A stretch of 64,000 nt of DNA, taken from assembly GCF_947487305.1 (NCBI RefSeq), contig NZ_CANKWH010000010.1:1-64000 (forward strand), in the 5' to 3' direction. Each line of letters opens with the position of its first letter. Within the stretch, counting starts at the first letter, position 1. This document shows, in pieces, positions 24,716-32,187 of the stretch. Made by a program: the position numbers and the translations under genes. The notes under the pieces were generated by a model. It saw only the letters and a program-made list of their open reading frames with translations. It ran no database searches and was not told the DNA's origin. The DNA is from an uncultured Paracoccus sp. (lineage in GTDB: Bacteria; Pseudomonadota; Alphaproteobacteria; Rhodobacterales; Rhodobacteraceae).

Positions 24716-26383
24716 TCAGGCTCCTTGCTGTTCTTCGAGTTTGGCGATTTCCGCCTTGCGCAGGATGAATCGCTGGATCTTGCCGCTGGGGGTCTTGGGC
24801 AGATCCTCGACGAATTCGACCCGGCGCGGATAGGCATGGGCCGAGAGGCGCTTGCGCACATGCTGCTGCAATTCCTCGGCCAGCGCCGGGCTGCCGGCAA
24901 AGCCCTTGGCCAGCACCACAAAGGCGGTGACAATCTCGGTGCGCTCGGGGTCGGGAACACCGATCACCGCCGTCTCGGTCACGGCGGGATGTTCGATCAG
25001 CGCGCTTTCCACGTCGAAAGGCCCGATGCGATAGCCCGAGGAGGTGATGACGTCATCCGCCCGGCCGATGAAGCTGACCGAGCCGTCGGGCTCGAATTCG
25101 ACGCTGTCGCCGGTGCGGTAATAGCCGCCCGAGATCGCCGGGGTGGGCTTGTTGTGATAGCCGGTGAACCACAGGATCGGCGAGTTGGCGATGTCGATGG
25201 CCAGTTCGCCCGGCTGGTTCGGGCCAAGCTCGTTTCCGGCCTCGTCCAGCACCGCGACCCGGTAGCCCGGCATGGCCAGCCCGGCCGAGCCGGCGCGGAC
25301 CGGGTGATCCAGCCCGTGATGGTTGTTCACGCACATGCCAAGCTCGGTCTGGCCGTAATGGTCGAAGATCGGCACCGCCAGATGGGCATCGAACCACCGG
25401 ATCACCTCGGGGTTCAGGGGTTCCCCGGCACTGCTGACCACGCGCAGCTGGCCCTTGACCGCCTCGGCAGCCTCGGGGCCGGCGGCCAGCAGCAGGCGGA
25501 AGGCGGTGGGCGAACCGGCAAGGCTGGTCACGCCCAGCTTTCCGATGATGCGATAGGTGCTCTCGGCCGTGAAACCGCCCTCGTAGAGCGTCGTCGCCCG
25601 GCCCAGCAGCAGCGGCCCGCAGATCGCGTAGTAAAGGCCGTAAGCCCAGCCCGGATCGGCGATGTTCCAGAAGATGTCGTCCTCGCGCAGGTCGATCGCC
25701 TCGCGCATATAGGCGCCAAAGGCCAGAAGCGCGCGCAAGGGCACTGGCACGCCTTTCGGTGCGCCCGTGGTGCCCGAGGTCGACATCATCATGAAAAGAT
25801 CGTCGCCCTTGCGCATCACCGGGGTGAAGTCGGGCGCGGCCCCCGCCATGCCGGCGCGGAAATCCCCGTCGCCCGCCGGCAGCGCCTGACCCTCGGCCAG
25901 AACCGTCAGCACGGTGGGGCAGTTTTCCACCTCGTCCAGCTTGCCGCGATTGGCGCTGTTGGTCACGACCAGTTTCGCGCCGCTGGTCTGGAAGCGCTGC
26001 TGGATCGCAAGTGAGCCGAAGGCGGTGAACAGGGGCTGGTAGACCGCCCCCAGCCGCCATGCGCCCAGCACCGTGGCGACCAGGTCCACCGTGCGCGGCA
26101 ACAGCCCCGCCACCACATCGCCCGGCCCGACCCCCTGCGCCCGGAACAGGTTCGCGGCGCGGGCCGAGAGATCGCGCAGATCCTCGAAGCTGTATTCGGT
26201 CAGAACCTCATCCGCCGACAGGCAGCGCAGCGCCACCCGGTTCGTGCCGGTGTGACGGTCGCAGCATTCGACGCAGGCATTCAGCCCGGTCTGCAGATCG
26301 CCCTGCAGGCTGGCAATGGCCTCTTCGATGCGGAACGCGGCGGCGGCCTCGGTGAGGCTGGGGCGGTTGCTTCTGTCGGACAT
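24716..26383 (-). CDS. AMP-forming acyl-CoA synthetase (acetyl/medium-chain type)
   Basis: The 555-residue protein belongs to the ANL superfamily. The P-loop-like motif is MMMSTSGTTGAPKG, the adenylate motif is YYRTGDSVEFEPDGSVSFIG, the hinge is RADDVITSSGYRIGP, and the C-terminal catalytic Lys is in PKTPSGKIQR. YGQTELGMCVNNHHG and the C-terminal order resemble ACSM/AcsA-like enzymes. It would activate a short, medium or branched carboxylic acid to its CoA thioester for the enzymes encoded downstream. The start follows a GGAGGAG site. It is the first gene of the minus-strand operon and diverges from the AraC-type regulator gene. Exact chain length cannot be read from sequence. Confidence 0.88.
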   Translation of the reverse strand: MSDRSNRPSLTEAAAAFRIEEAIASLQGDLQTGLNACVECCDRHTGTNRVALRCLSADEVLTEYSFEDLRDLSARAANLFRAQGVGPGDVVAGLLPRTVDLVATVLGAWRLGAVYQPLFTAFGSLAIQQRFQTSGAKLVVTNSANRGKLDEVENCPTVLTVLAEGQALPAGDGDFRAGMAGAAPDFTPVMRKGDDLFMMMSTSGTTGAPKGVPVPLRALLAFGAYMREAIDLREDDIFWNIADPGWAYGLYYAICGPLLLGRATTLYEGGFTAESTYRIIGKLGVTSLAGSPTAFRLLLAAGPEAAEAVKGQLRVVSSAGEPLNPEVIRWFDAHLAVPIFDHYGQTELGMCVNNHHGLDHPVRAGSAGLAMPGYRVAVLDEAGNELGPNQPGELAIDIANSPILWFTGYHNKPTPAISGGYYRTGDSVEFEPDGSVSFIGRADDVITSSGYRIGPFDVESALIEHPAVTETAVIGVPDPERTEIVTAFVVLAKGFAGSPALAEELQQHVRKRLSAHAYPRRVEFVEDLPKTPSGKIQRFILRKAEIAKLEEQQGA

Positions 26384-26513
26384 GGGCTCCTCCTTCCCGG
26401 GTCTGGCACCGACGGGCGAGCCGCCGGACTGGGGCGGACTCTACCCGATTCAGGATTGCAAACAATGACAGCGACGGCCAAATTGGCTGATCGGAATTGC
26501 CATAGGTGGGGGC
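26384..26513. promoter_or_regulatory. divergent promoter region of the acyl-CoA operon and its AraC regulator
   Basis: These 130 bp separate two divergent starts. They contain GCCAA-A-TTGGC (26477-26487) and two AATTG(G/C)C elements 14 bp apart (26481 and 26495), close to the regulator start. AraC-type proteins usually bind direct repeats, so these are the best local candidates, though short. Confidence 0.4.
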
Positions 26514-27527
26514 ATGGAACGTCGGCAGATCTCGCCCGGTTTCGTCGAGGATGCACTGGCGCCGCTGCGCCAGCGTGGCCTCGATCCGCGCCCCTTGCTG
26601 GTCGCGGCGGGCATTGATCCGGCGCTGACGCAGCCGGTCAGCAACCTGCAATATGGGCAGGTCTGGCTGGCGATCACCGATCTGATCGGCGACGAGTATT
26701 TCGGCAATGGCGCACGCCCCATGCGCCCCGGCAGCTTCCAACTGCTGTGTCACGCGGTCCTGCACGCCGGCACGCTTGACCGCGCCCTGCGCCGGGCGCT
26801 GATGTTTCTCAACGTGGTACTGGACGATCCGACCGGCGAGTTGCGGGTGAAGGATGGCGAGGCCGAGATCGTTCTGACCGACCAGAACGGCCCCCGCAGC
26901 GCCTTTGCCTATCGCAGCTATTGGCTGATCCTGATGGGCGTGGCCTGCTGGCTGGTCGGGCGGCGCCTGCCGCTGATGCGGGTGGATTTCGCCGGCCCGG
27001 CGCCGGCGAACCGCCGCGACTATCACCAGTTCTTCGGTGCGCCCGTCACCTTCGACCAGCCGCAGAGCCGCCTGACCTTCTCGGCCCGCTACCTGGGCCT
27101 GCCGACGATCCGCGACGAGAAGGCGCTGAAAAGCTTCCTGCGCGGTGCGCCCGCGAACATCCTGCTGCGCTATCGTCACGATCAGGACCTGACCACGCGC
27201 ATCCGCAGCCGGCTGCGCGCCACCCCGCCCGAGGATTGGCCCGATTTCGACGGCATTGCCCGCGACCTGCGCCTGTCGCCCGCCACCCTGCGCCGACGGC
27301 TGCGCAGCGAGGGGCAGGGTTTCGCGGCGCTGCGCGAAGAGATGCGCCTGCGGCTGGCACAGGACCGGCTGCGCGGCAGCGAGGACAGCGTGGCCGAGAT
27401 CGCCATGGCGCTTGGCTATCGCGAAGCCAGCGCCTTCTATCGCGCATTTCGCAAATGGACCGGCGTGACCCCGGCGGAATATCGCACGGCGGGCGAAGGC
27501 GCGCAGGCCGTGCCTGACCCCGATTGA
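26514..27527 (+). CDS. AraC-family transcriptional regulator (OruR/arabinose-binding-domain type)
   Basis: The 337-residue protein has an N-terminal domain of the type found in OruR/ArgR-like AraC regulators: DALAPLRQRGLDPRPLLVAAG, RPGSFQLLCHAVLHAGTLD and NRRDYHQFFGAPVTFDQP. Two C-terminal helix-turn-helix motifs follow, DGIARDLRLSPATLRRRLRS and VAEIAMALGYREASAFYRAF, ending in KWTGVTPAEYR. It diverges from the acyl-CoA synthetase operon across 130 bp and is the obvious candidate to control it, responding to a carboxylic acid or acyl-CoA. The link is inferred from position. The stop lies 67 bp before the next gene, which looks unrelated. Confidence 0.88.
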   Translation: MERRQISPGFVEDALAPLRQRGLDPRPLLVAAGIDPALTQPVSNLQYGQVWLAITDLIGDEYFGNGARPMRPGSFQLLCHAVLHAGTLDRALRRALMFLNVVLDDPTGELRVKDGEAEIVLTDQNGPRSAFAYRSYWLILMGVACWLVGRRLPLMRVDFAGPAPANRRDYHQFFGAPVTFDQPQSRLTFSARYLGLPTIRDEKALKSFLRGAPANILLRYRHDQDLTTRIRSRLRATPPEDWPDFDGIARDLRLSPATLRRRLRSEGQGFAALREEMRLRLAQDRLRGSEDSVAEIAMALGYREASAFYRAFRKWTGVTPAEYRTAGEGAQAVPDPD

Positions 27528-27594
27528 GGCGAGCCCGCGCCGCCGCCCCTCGCGGCCTCTTGCACCCTTTCGCCGATCACGTCCAAATACCCCC

Positions 27595-28155
27595 ATGTCC
27601 GAGGCACCCAAACCCACCCTGCTTCGCCGGCTCTGGCTTCGCGCGCTTGCGACGGCGGGGGTGACGGCGGCGGTATTGCTCAGCTGGTGGTGGAAGGTCG
27701 AGGATGCGCGGACGCCCGAAGATGCCCCGGCTGCGGCCTTCGGGGCGGCGCTCGACCTGGGGCGCACCGCCTTCACGCCGGTCGCGCTGGACTGGCACCC
27801 GGCAGAGGGCAAGCTGGTGTTGAGCGCCGTGATCGAGAACCGGACGGGCGAGACGCAGGTGGCGGTCTTCGGCGGTCCGCCCCATCCGCCGCAGCTGGTT
27901 CTGGACGGCGTCCCGCAGGACCCGCCCCAGATCATCCTGCGGCGCGATGACGAGCCGCTGCAGGACCTGCAGCCGCGCCTGTCCGAAGAGATCGCGCTGG
28001 TCTGGCCGGCTCCGCCCGACTGGCAGCTTGCTCCGGTCCGCATCGATTTCGACCGGCAGGCCTTCAAGCTGCGCGACAATCTTTATGGTCAGTCCAGCTG
28101 GCTGGGCTTTTCGCGCACCGCCCGGTTGACGGCGACGCCCGGGATCGTCCCATGA
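27595..28155 (+). CDS. membrane-anchored protein of unknown function (module gene A)
   Basis: This 186-residue product has a positively charged start (LLRRLWLRA), one hydrophobic segment (ALATAGVTAAVLLSWWW, residues 17-33) and a periplasmic remainder. The rest looks beta-rich, with alternating segments such as KLVLSAVIENRTGETQVAVF and two Pro-rich loops, suggesting an Ig-like fold. I recognise no family. It overlaps the next gene by ATGA, and that one overlaps a third, so three small anchored proteins are co-translated. No strong ribosome binding site precedes this ATG. A role in an envelope complex with the convergent polytopic protein is only a suggestion from proximity. Confidence 0.6.
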   Translation: MSEAPKPTLLRRLWLRALATAGVTAAVLLSWWWKVEDARTPEDAPAAAFGAALDLGRTAFTPVALDWHPAEGKLVLSAVIENRTGETQVAVFGGPPHPPQLVLDGVPQDPPQIILRRDDEPLQDLQPRLSEEIALVWPAPPDWQLAPVRIDFDRQAFKLRDNLYGQSSWLGFSRTARLTATPGIVP

Positions 28156-28700
28156 TCCGCATTGCGCCCCTGCTGACCGCCGCCGCCGCTGCCGTGCTGC
28201 TGGCGGGGATGATGCTGACCAATCCCGACTACAACAGCGCCGTGCGCCCGTTCGAGACTCGGGTTCCGCCCGGCGAGACCGGCCAGACCCGGCTGATCGG
28301 GGGGCGGATCGAGGGCTGGCGGACGGCGGATCGCATCAGCTTTCCCGCCTTCGGCTCGCTGCGGCAGCGCGACACGCAGGCCATGTTCCTGATCGTCGAT
28401 CTGAAGCTGTTCGGCACCACGGACTCGACCATGCTGCGCGCGGGATGGATCGGTGCCAGCGGACGGCGCTATGACACGACCGCGCGCATCAGCGGCGCTT
28501 TCCTGCAGATTCAGGACCTGTGGTTGCAACCGGGGCTGGAGAGCAAGGCCATCGCCATCTTCGAACTGCCAGAGGATGAGATCGCGGGCGGCGCGCTGAT
28601 GCTGTCTGACCGGATCGATGCCCCGCTGGACGGGCGATTGCGGCTGGCCGCGCCGGTCGATGCGCCGTCCCATGTCGATCATCTGGAGCTGGACGGATGA
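28152..28700 (+). CDS. membrane-anchored protein of unknown function (module gene B)
   Basis: The 182-residue product begins with a hydrophobic segment (APLLTAAAAAVLLAGMML, about residues 5-22) that is either an uncleaved anchor or a signal peptide. The rest looks beta-rich, with TQAMFLIVDLKLFGTTDSTML followed by WIGASGRRY. That order of strands and a small-residue/aromatic turn recalls DUF4352-like (telokin-type) exported domains, a comparison I could not test. It overlaps gene A by ATGA and gene C by ATGA. Gene C has a comparable layout (hydrophobic start, then a strand pair and a GxGRxW/Y-type turn), so B and C could be divergent duplicates. Confidence 0.6.
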   Translation: MIRIAPLLTAAAAAVLLAGMMLTNPDYNSAVRPFETRVPPGETGQTRLIGGRIEGWRTADRISFPAFGSLRQRDTQAMFLIVDLKLFGTTDSTMLRAGWIGASGRRYDTTARISGAFLQIQDLWLQPGLESKAIAIFELPEDEIAGGALMLSDRIDAPLDGRLRLAAPVDAPSHVDHLELDG

Positions 28701-29248
28701 GGCAACTCGGATGGATCGCGCTGACCGTCCTTTGTCTGGCGCTGACCGTGCTTCTGGTCGTCTGGCCCGACCTGAGGGAATTGCGCCGGGGCAAGGTATG
28801 GACGGTCACTGCCATCGATGCCGCCAGCGCAGATCTGGCCGGCGTCACGGTGTCGGTCGATGCGGCGCGGGCCATGGTGCTGCCCGGATCGCCCGACCGG
28901 GCGGTCCTGTATCTGCGCATGGGCCTTGCCGGTCAGCCCGAAACGCTGCGGTCATGGCTGGCCTGCGATATCGGACTGAGCGACGGCCGGGGCCGCATCT
29001 GGCGGCCGCTGACCAATGTCGCGGGCCTGGAGATCATCGCCGCGCTCGGGGACGAAGGCGACACGACGAACAACTGTGACCAGTCGCGGATCATGGCGCC
29101 TGAGGATGGCAGCCCGTCGATGTCGGTGCAGGCGTTCCTGGTGCCATCCGACTTGCTGGACGAGTTGCGCTTGCGGATCACGGGCTTCGCGGTCCGGCCC
29201 GAGGCGCTGTCCCTGCCCGTCAGGCCGGTGCTGCGTCCGCCGCTCTAG
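28697..29248 (+). CDS. membrane-anchored protein of unknown function (module gene C)
   Basis: The 183-residue product has one N-terminal hydrophobic helix (WIALTVLCLALTVLLVVW, residues 5-22) followed by a predicted beta-rich extracytoplasmic domain. Two Cys residues (SWLACDIG and TTNNCDQS) could form a disulfide. Its layout is like that of gene B: RAVLYLRMGLAGQPETL, then IGLSDGRGRIWRP. It overlaps gene B at the start, and its last 29 bases overlap the 3' end of the convergent polytopic gene. No family is recognised and no catalytic motif is visible. Confidence 0.6.
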   Translation: MRQLGWIALTVLCLALTVLLVVWPDLRELRRGKVWTVTAIDAASADLAGVTVSVDAARAMVLPGSPDRAVLYLRMGLAGQPETLRSWLACDIGLSDGRGRIWRPLTNVAGLEIIAALGDEGDTTNNCDQSRIMAPEDGSPSMSVQAFLVPSDLLDELRLRITGFAVRPEALSLPVRPVLRPPL

Positions 29249-30521
29249 CCTGCGCGCGCAGCGCCAGTTCCAGCCCGGCGGCGAGGATGCAGAATTGCAG
29301 CGGGCTGACCAGAAGCCCGCCCGCCGGCGCCCCGGGTGCGTTGAACAGTGCGTTCAGCGGCACCGACAGCACCTGCCAGGTCAGCATGTCCTGCGGCCCG
29401 ATCAGCCGGGCGATGCCGACCCAGGCCCAGTTCCCCAGCCAGTCGACCAGCCGCCACAGCACCAGAACCGAAGCGGTCAGGGCGAAACCGGCCGAAGCGG
29501 CCAGCAGCACCCCGTTCATCACCGCGTTCCAACGCTTGACCACGCCCATCCAGAAATGGCCGATGAAATCGGTGACGGGCTTGGGCAGTGCCTTCCAGCG
29601 ATCGATGGCCCGACCGGCAACGCGCAGGGTCTGGGCATCCGCGCCGTGCAGGTCATGGCCATAGACGATGGCCCCGAGATTGAACCAGACGAGCGGCAGA
29701 AGCCCGTACCAGAAGAGCGATTTCAGCATCGGCCAAAGCTGGAAGCCCGGCGCCCAGTCCACCGGGCGCAAGCCGGCATCGCTGATCGCCGCCGAGGCCG
29801 CCGGAATGATCTGGCGCAGCATTTCGCCTGGCTTGGGCAGGGTCGCCAGCCAGCCGGCGAATTCGTTCTTCCAGCTGCCGATGATGTAGAGACCCAAAAG
29901 TGCCCAGGTCGCCTCGCAGGCCACGACCAGCATCGGCCAGAATCCCGCCTTGCTGCGCCCCTGCATCGCCTTGGCGATGCGGCGGATCGCCCAGATCAGC
30001 AGGACAGCCAGAATGACCCAGCCGGTCTGGCTGACCTCGAGCGCCGTGGGAGGAAGCTCGGGCTGGGTGAAATCGACCCGCGCCATCTGCGCGGCATAGA
30101 AGATCTGCGAATAGCTGCGCAGCGTATCGCCCAGGAAGCCCCAGCCGGCGTAATAGCCATAGAAGGGGATCAGGACGGCCAGCAAGGCGGCGGCGAAGAC
30201 CCCGCCCTCCGGCGTGGTATCGGAGGCCGGGGCGGGCTGGCTTGCCGCTGCGATCCGGCGCCGCAGCCGCAGGCGCGGCAGACCGTCGCGCAGGATCAGG
30301 AACATCGATACCGCGATCAGCAGCTGCAGCAGGATCACCGGCGCGATGGCGAGCAGTCCCAGCAACCGGTCGACAAAGCCGATCTCGACCGCCAGCCTGA
30401 GCAGGACCTGATCCAGCAGCGCCCCTGCGGCCCAGATGGCGGACAGGACGACGCCGTGGCGCAGGAACAGCGACAGGCTAAGCCTGACATGCTGCCCGAT
30501 AAGTCCCAACTCGCGCCCCAA
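29220..30521 (-). CDS. polytopic inner-membrane protein of unknown function (module gene D)
   Basis: This 433-residue protein has about eight hydrophobic segments, for example LLAIAPVILLQLLIAVSMFLI, FAAALLAVLIPFYGYYAGW and VILAVLLIWAIRRIA. The start is taken as TTG at 30521 with a GAGGGACC site; no nearby in-frame ATG fits as well. The N-terminal HVRLSLSLFLRHGVVL is amphipathic. I see no transporter signature. It ends convergently into gene C with a 29-bp overlap, an arrangement that favours stable co-inheritance. The pairing of a polytopic protein with three anchored beta-domain proteins suggests one envelope complex, but function is unknown. Confidence 0.6.
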   Translation of the reverse strand: MGRELGLIGQHVRLSLSLFLRHGVVLSAIWAAGALLDQVLLRLAVEIGFVDRLLGLLAIAPVILLQLLIAVSMFLILRDGLPRLRLRRRIAAASQPAPASDTTPEGGVFAAALLAVLIPFYGYYAGWGFLGDTLRSYSQIFYAAQMARVDFTQPELPPTALEVSQTGWVILAVLLIWAIRRIAKAMQGRSKAGFWPMLVVACEATWALLGLYIIGSWKNEFAGWLATLPKPGEMLRQIIPAASAAISDAGLRPVDWAPGFQLWPMLKSLFWYGLLPLVWFNLGAIVYGHDLHGADAQTLRVAGRAIDRWKALPKPVTDFIGHFWMGVVKRWNAVMNGVLLAASAGFALTASVLVLWRLVDWLGNWAWVGIARLIGPQDMLTWQVLSVPLNALFNAPGAPAGGLLVSPLQFCILAAGLELALRAQARAADAAPA

Positions 30522-30600
30522 GGTCCCTCGTCACGTCACCTGCCACGCCGGAAATGTGGCATGGATTGGCGGCGGAGTTAAGCGGAAAGGCCGCCCCGCT

Positions 30601-31431
30601 TCATCCCCCGAAGAGGTCGATGAACATGCGAAGCGAGGTCAGCAGCAGGAAGCCGCCAAAGGCCAGACGCAGCGCGCGGCGCGGGATGGAATGGGCGAGC
30701 TTCACCCCAACCTGCGAGAAGCTGGTGGTCAGCGGGATGATGACGGCGGCGGCCAGCAGGTTGACATAACCCAGCGAGAAGGGCGGCAGCCCCTCGATCC
30801 CCAAGCCGCTATAGGCATAGATCAGCGCGCCCGGCAGGCCGATGATGAAGCCGATCGCCGCCGAGGTGCCGACGGCGCGGCGGATGTCATAGCCGAGGAA
30901 GTTCAACAGCGGCACGCCGATGGTGCCGCCGCCGATCCCCATCATGGCGCTGATCGACCCGGCAAGGAGGCCGAAGAAGGCCCAGACCGGCTTCGAGAAC
31001 CCCTTGGGCTCGGGGTCGGCCCGGCCCTTGCGCAGGATCATGTCGGCGGCGACGATCAGTGCCACGGTGGCAAAGACCGCGATCAGCACGTTGCCCGAGA
31101 CATAGCCGCCGACAAAGCTGCCGATGACCACGCCGACAAGGATCGATGGTCCCCAAAGCCTGAGCAGCCCCATGTCGACCGCGCCTTTGCGGTAATGGCC
31201 CATGCCCGAGGCCAGCGAGGTGAAGACGATGGTGGCCAGCGACGTGCCGACGGCGACCTTCATGGCGATATCGGCCTCCATCCCGGTCAGGCTGAGGGCG
31301 AAATAGAGCGCGGGAACGATGACGATCCCGCCGCCCACGCCCAACAGGCCGGCAAGGATGCCCCCCGCCACGCCCGCGCCGACTGCGACGGCGGCCAGTT
31401 CCAGCAATGTGCCCGTGGTCAATCCGTCCAT
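30601..31431 (-). CDS. TauE/SafE family sulfite/anion exporter permease
   Basis: The 276-residue membrane protein has the two-fold TauE/SafE layout, about eight helices, with the paired glycine motifs GILAGLLGVGGGIVIVPAL and AGSISAMMGIGGGTIGVPLL. KVAVGTSLATIVFTSLASGMGH and RRAVGTSAAIGFIIGLPGALIY are the accompanying half-repeats. Members export sulfite, sulfoacetate or related sulfur anions, and some import others. It is the last gene of the peptide/gamma-glutamyl operon, starting 3 bp after the DUF1028 gene stop. Export of sulfite made from a sulfur-containing peptide would suit the context, which is inference. Confidence 0.85.
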   Translation of the reverse strand: MDGLTTGTLLELAAVAVGAGVAGGILAGLLGVGGGIVIVPALYFALSLTGMEADIAMKVAVGTSLATIVFTSLASGMGHYRKGAVDMGLLRLWGPSILVGVVIGSFVGGYVSGNVLIAVFATVALIVAADMILRKGRADPEPKGFSKPVWAFFGLLAGSISAMMGIGGGTIGVPLLNFLGYDIRRAVGTSAAIGFIIGLPGALIYAYSGLGIEGLPPFSLGYVNLLAAAVIIPLTTSFSQVGVKLAHSIPRRALRLAFGGFLLLTSLRMFIDLFGG

Positions 31432-31434
31432 GTC

Positions 31435-32184
31435 TTACTCTCTTGTCGTGGCAAGGGATGCTGTCGCCCGACCGGCGGCGGCGCGTGCCGCCTCGGCCTC
31501 GGTGATGCGGCGATCTATGTCGGCGCGGTCGGTCGCGCCACTGAAATTCGCAGCCGTCGGCATGATTTCGGCGACAAACAGCAATCGTTCGCGTGCGACC
31601 GCCAGCAACCGGCGCAGCTCGGTCAGCGGATCGCCATGATCATCGACGCGCAGGTCGAGCCAGGGATAGGCCTCGCCCCGGTGGATCCGCAGGGCAGCGG
31701 CCTGCCGTCCGCGCCGGTCGCCGCCCGCATCCTCGCCGGCCTGCATGGAGGCCAGCATCCGGTCCGGGAAGTCGAGATCACCCCGCTCGCGCCAGACCCG
31801 CGCGGTCTCGGCCACGACCTCGGGGCCGGTCAGCATATTGCCGGCGACCGAATAGCCCTGGCCCAACTCATGCCCGGCCCAAGCGATGCAACTGGCCCCG
31901 GTATGGGCAACGCCCAGCCCCGAGGCGTCCAGCACGTGTGCCTGCCGCTGCGCCTGACCCCCATCGCGGGCGACGAAATCGGCCAGAACCTCGGCTGCCG
32001 CCTCGCCGGCCTCGAGCCGCCGCAAGCCTTCGACACCCCAGAGCGGGTTCACGAAAGCCTGCGTGGCGACGGCGGTGCGACACCCGATATGTGGCACCAG
32101 CGAGCCGCAGGCGAAAAAGCGGCTGGCGACCGCGATGCCGAGCGCGCCGGTCGTGGGATCACGGGCGATCAGCGAATAGGTCAT
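31435..32184 (-). CDS. DUF1028 family putative N-terminal nucleophile hydrolase
   Basis: The 249-residue protein begins TYSLIARDPTTGALGIAVAS, then GSLVPHIGCRTAVATQAFVNP and GYSVAGNMLTGPEVV, the DUF1028 signature. DUF1028 proteins are thought to adopt an Ntn-hydrolase-like fold, and many are encoded beside gamma-glutamyltransferases or peptide transporters, as here. The biochemical activity is unproven; peptide or amide hydrolysis is likely. The last 40 residues are Ala/Arg-rich and variable. It sits 3 bp after the gamma-glutamyltransferase-like gene and 3 bp before the TauE gene. No signal peptide is seen, so it should be cytoplasmic. Confidence 0.85.
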   Translation of the reverse strand: MTYSLIARDPTTGALGIAVASRFFACGSLVPHIGCRTAVATQAFVNPLWGVEGLRRLEAGEAAAEVLADFVARDGGQAQRQAHVLDASGLGVAHTGASCIAWAGHELGQGYSVAGNMLTGPEVVAETARVWRERGDLDFPDRMLASMQAGEDAGGDRRGRQAAALRIHRGEAYPWLDLRVDDHGDPLTELRRLLAVARERLLFVAEIMPTAANFSGATDRADIDRRITEAEAARAAAGRATASLATTRE

Positions 32185-32187
32185 GGC

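Noticed and set aside
23894..28079. Long frames opposite the acyl-CoA operon and the AraC gene (706 codons plus strand, 623 codons minus strand)
   Set aside because: Antisense to genes with full motif sets on the opposite strand.
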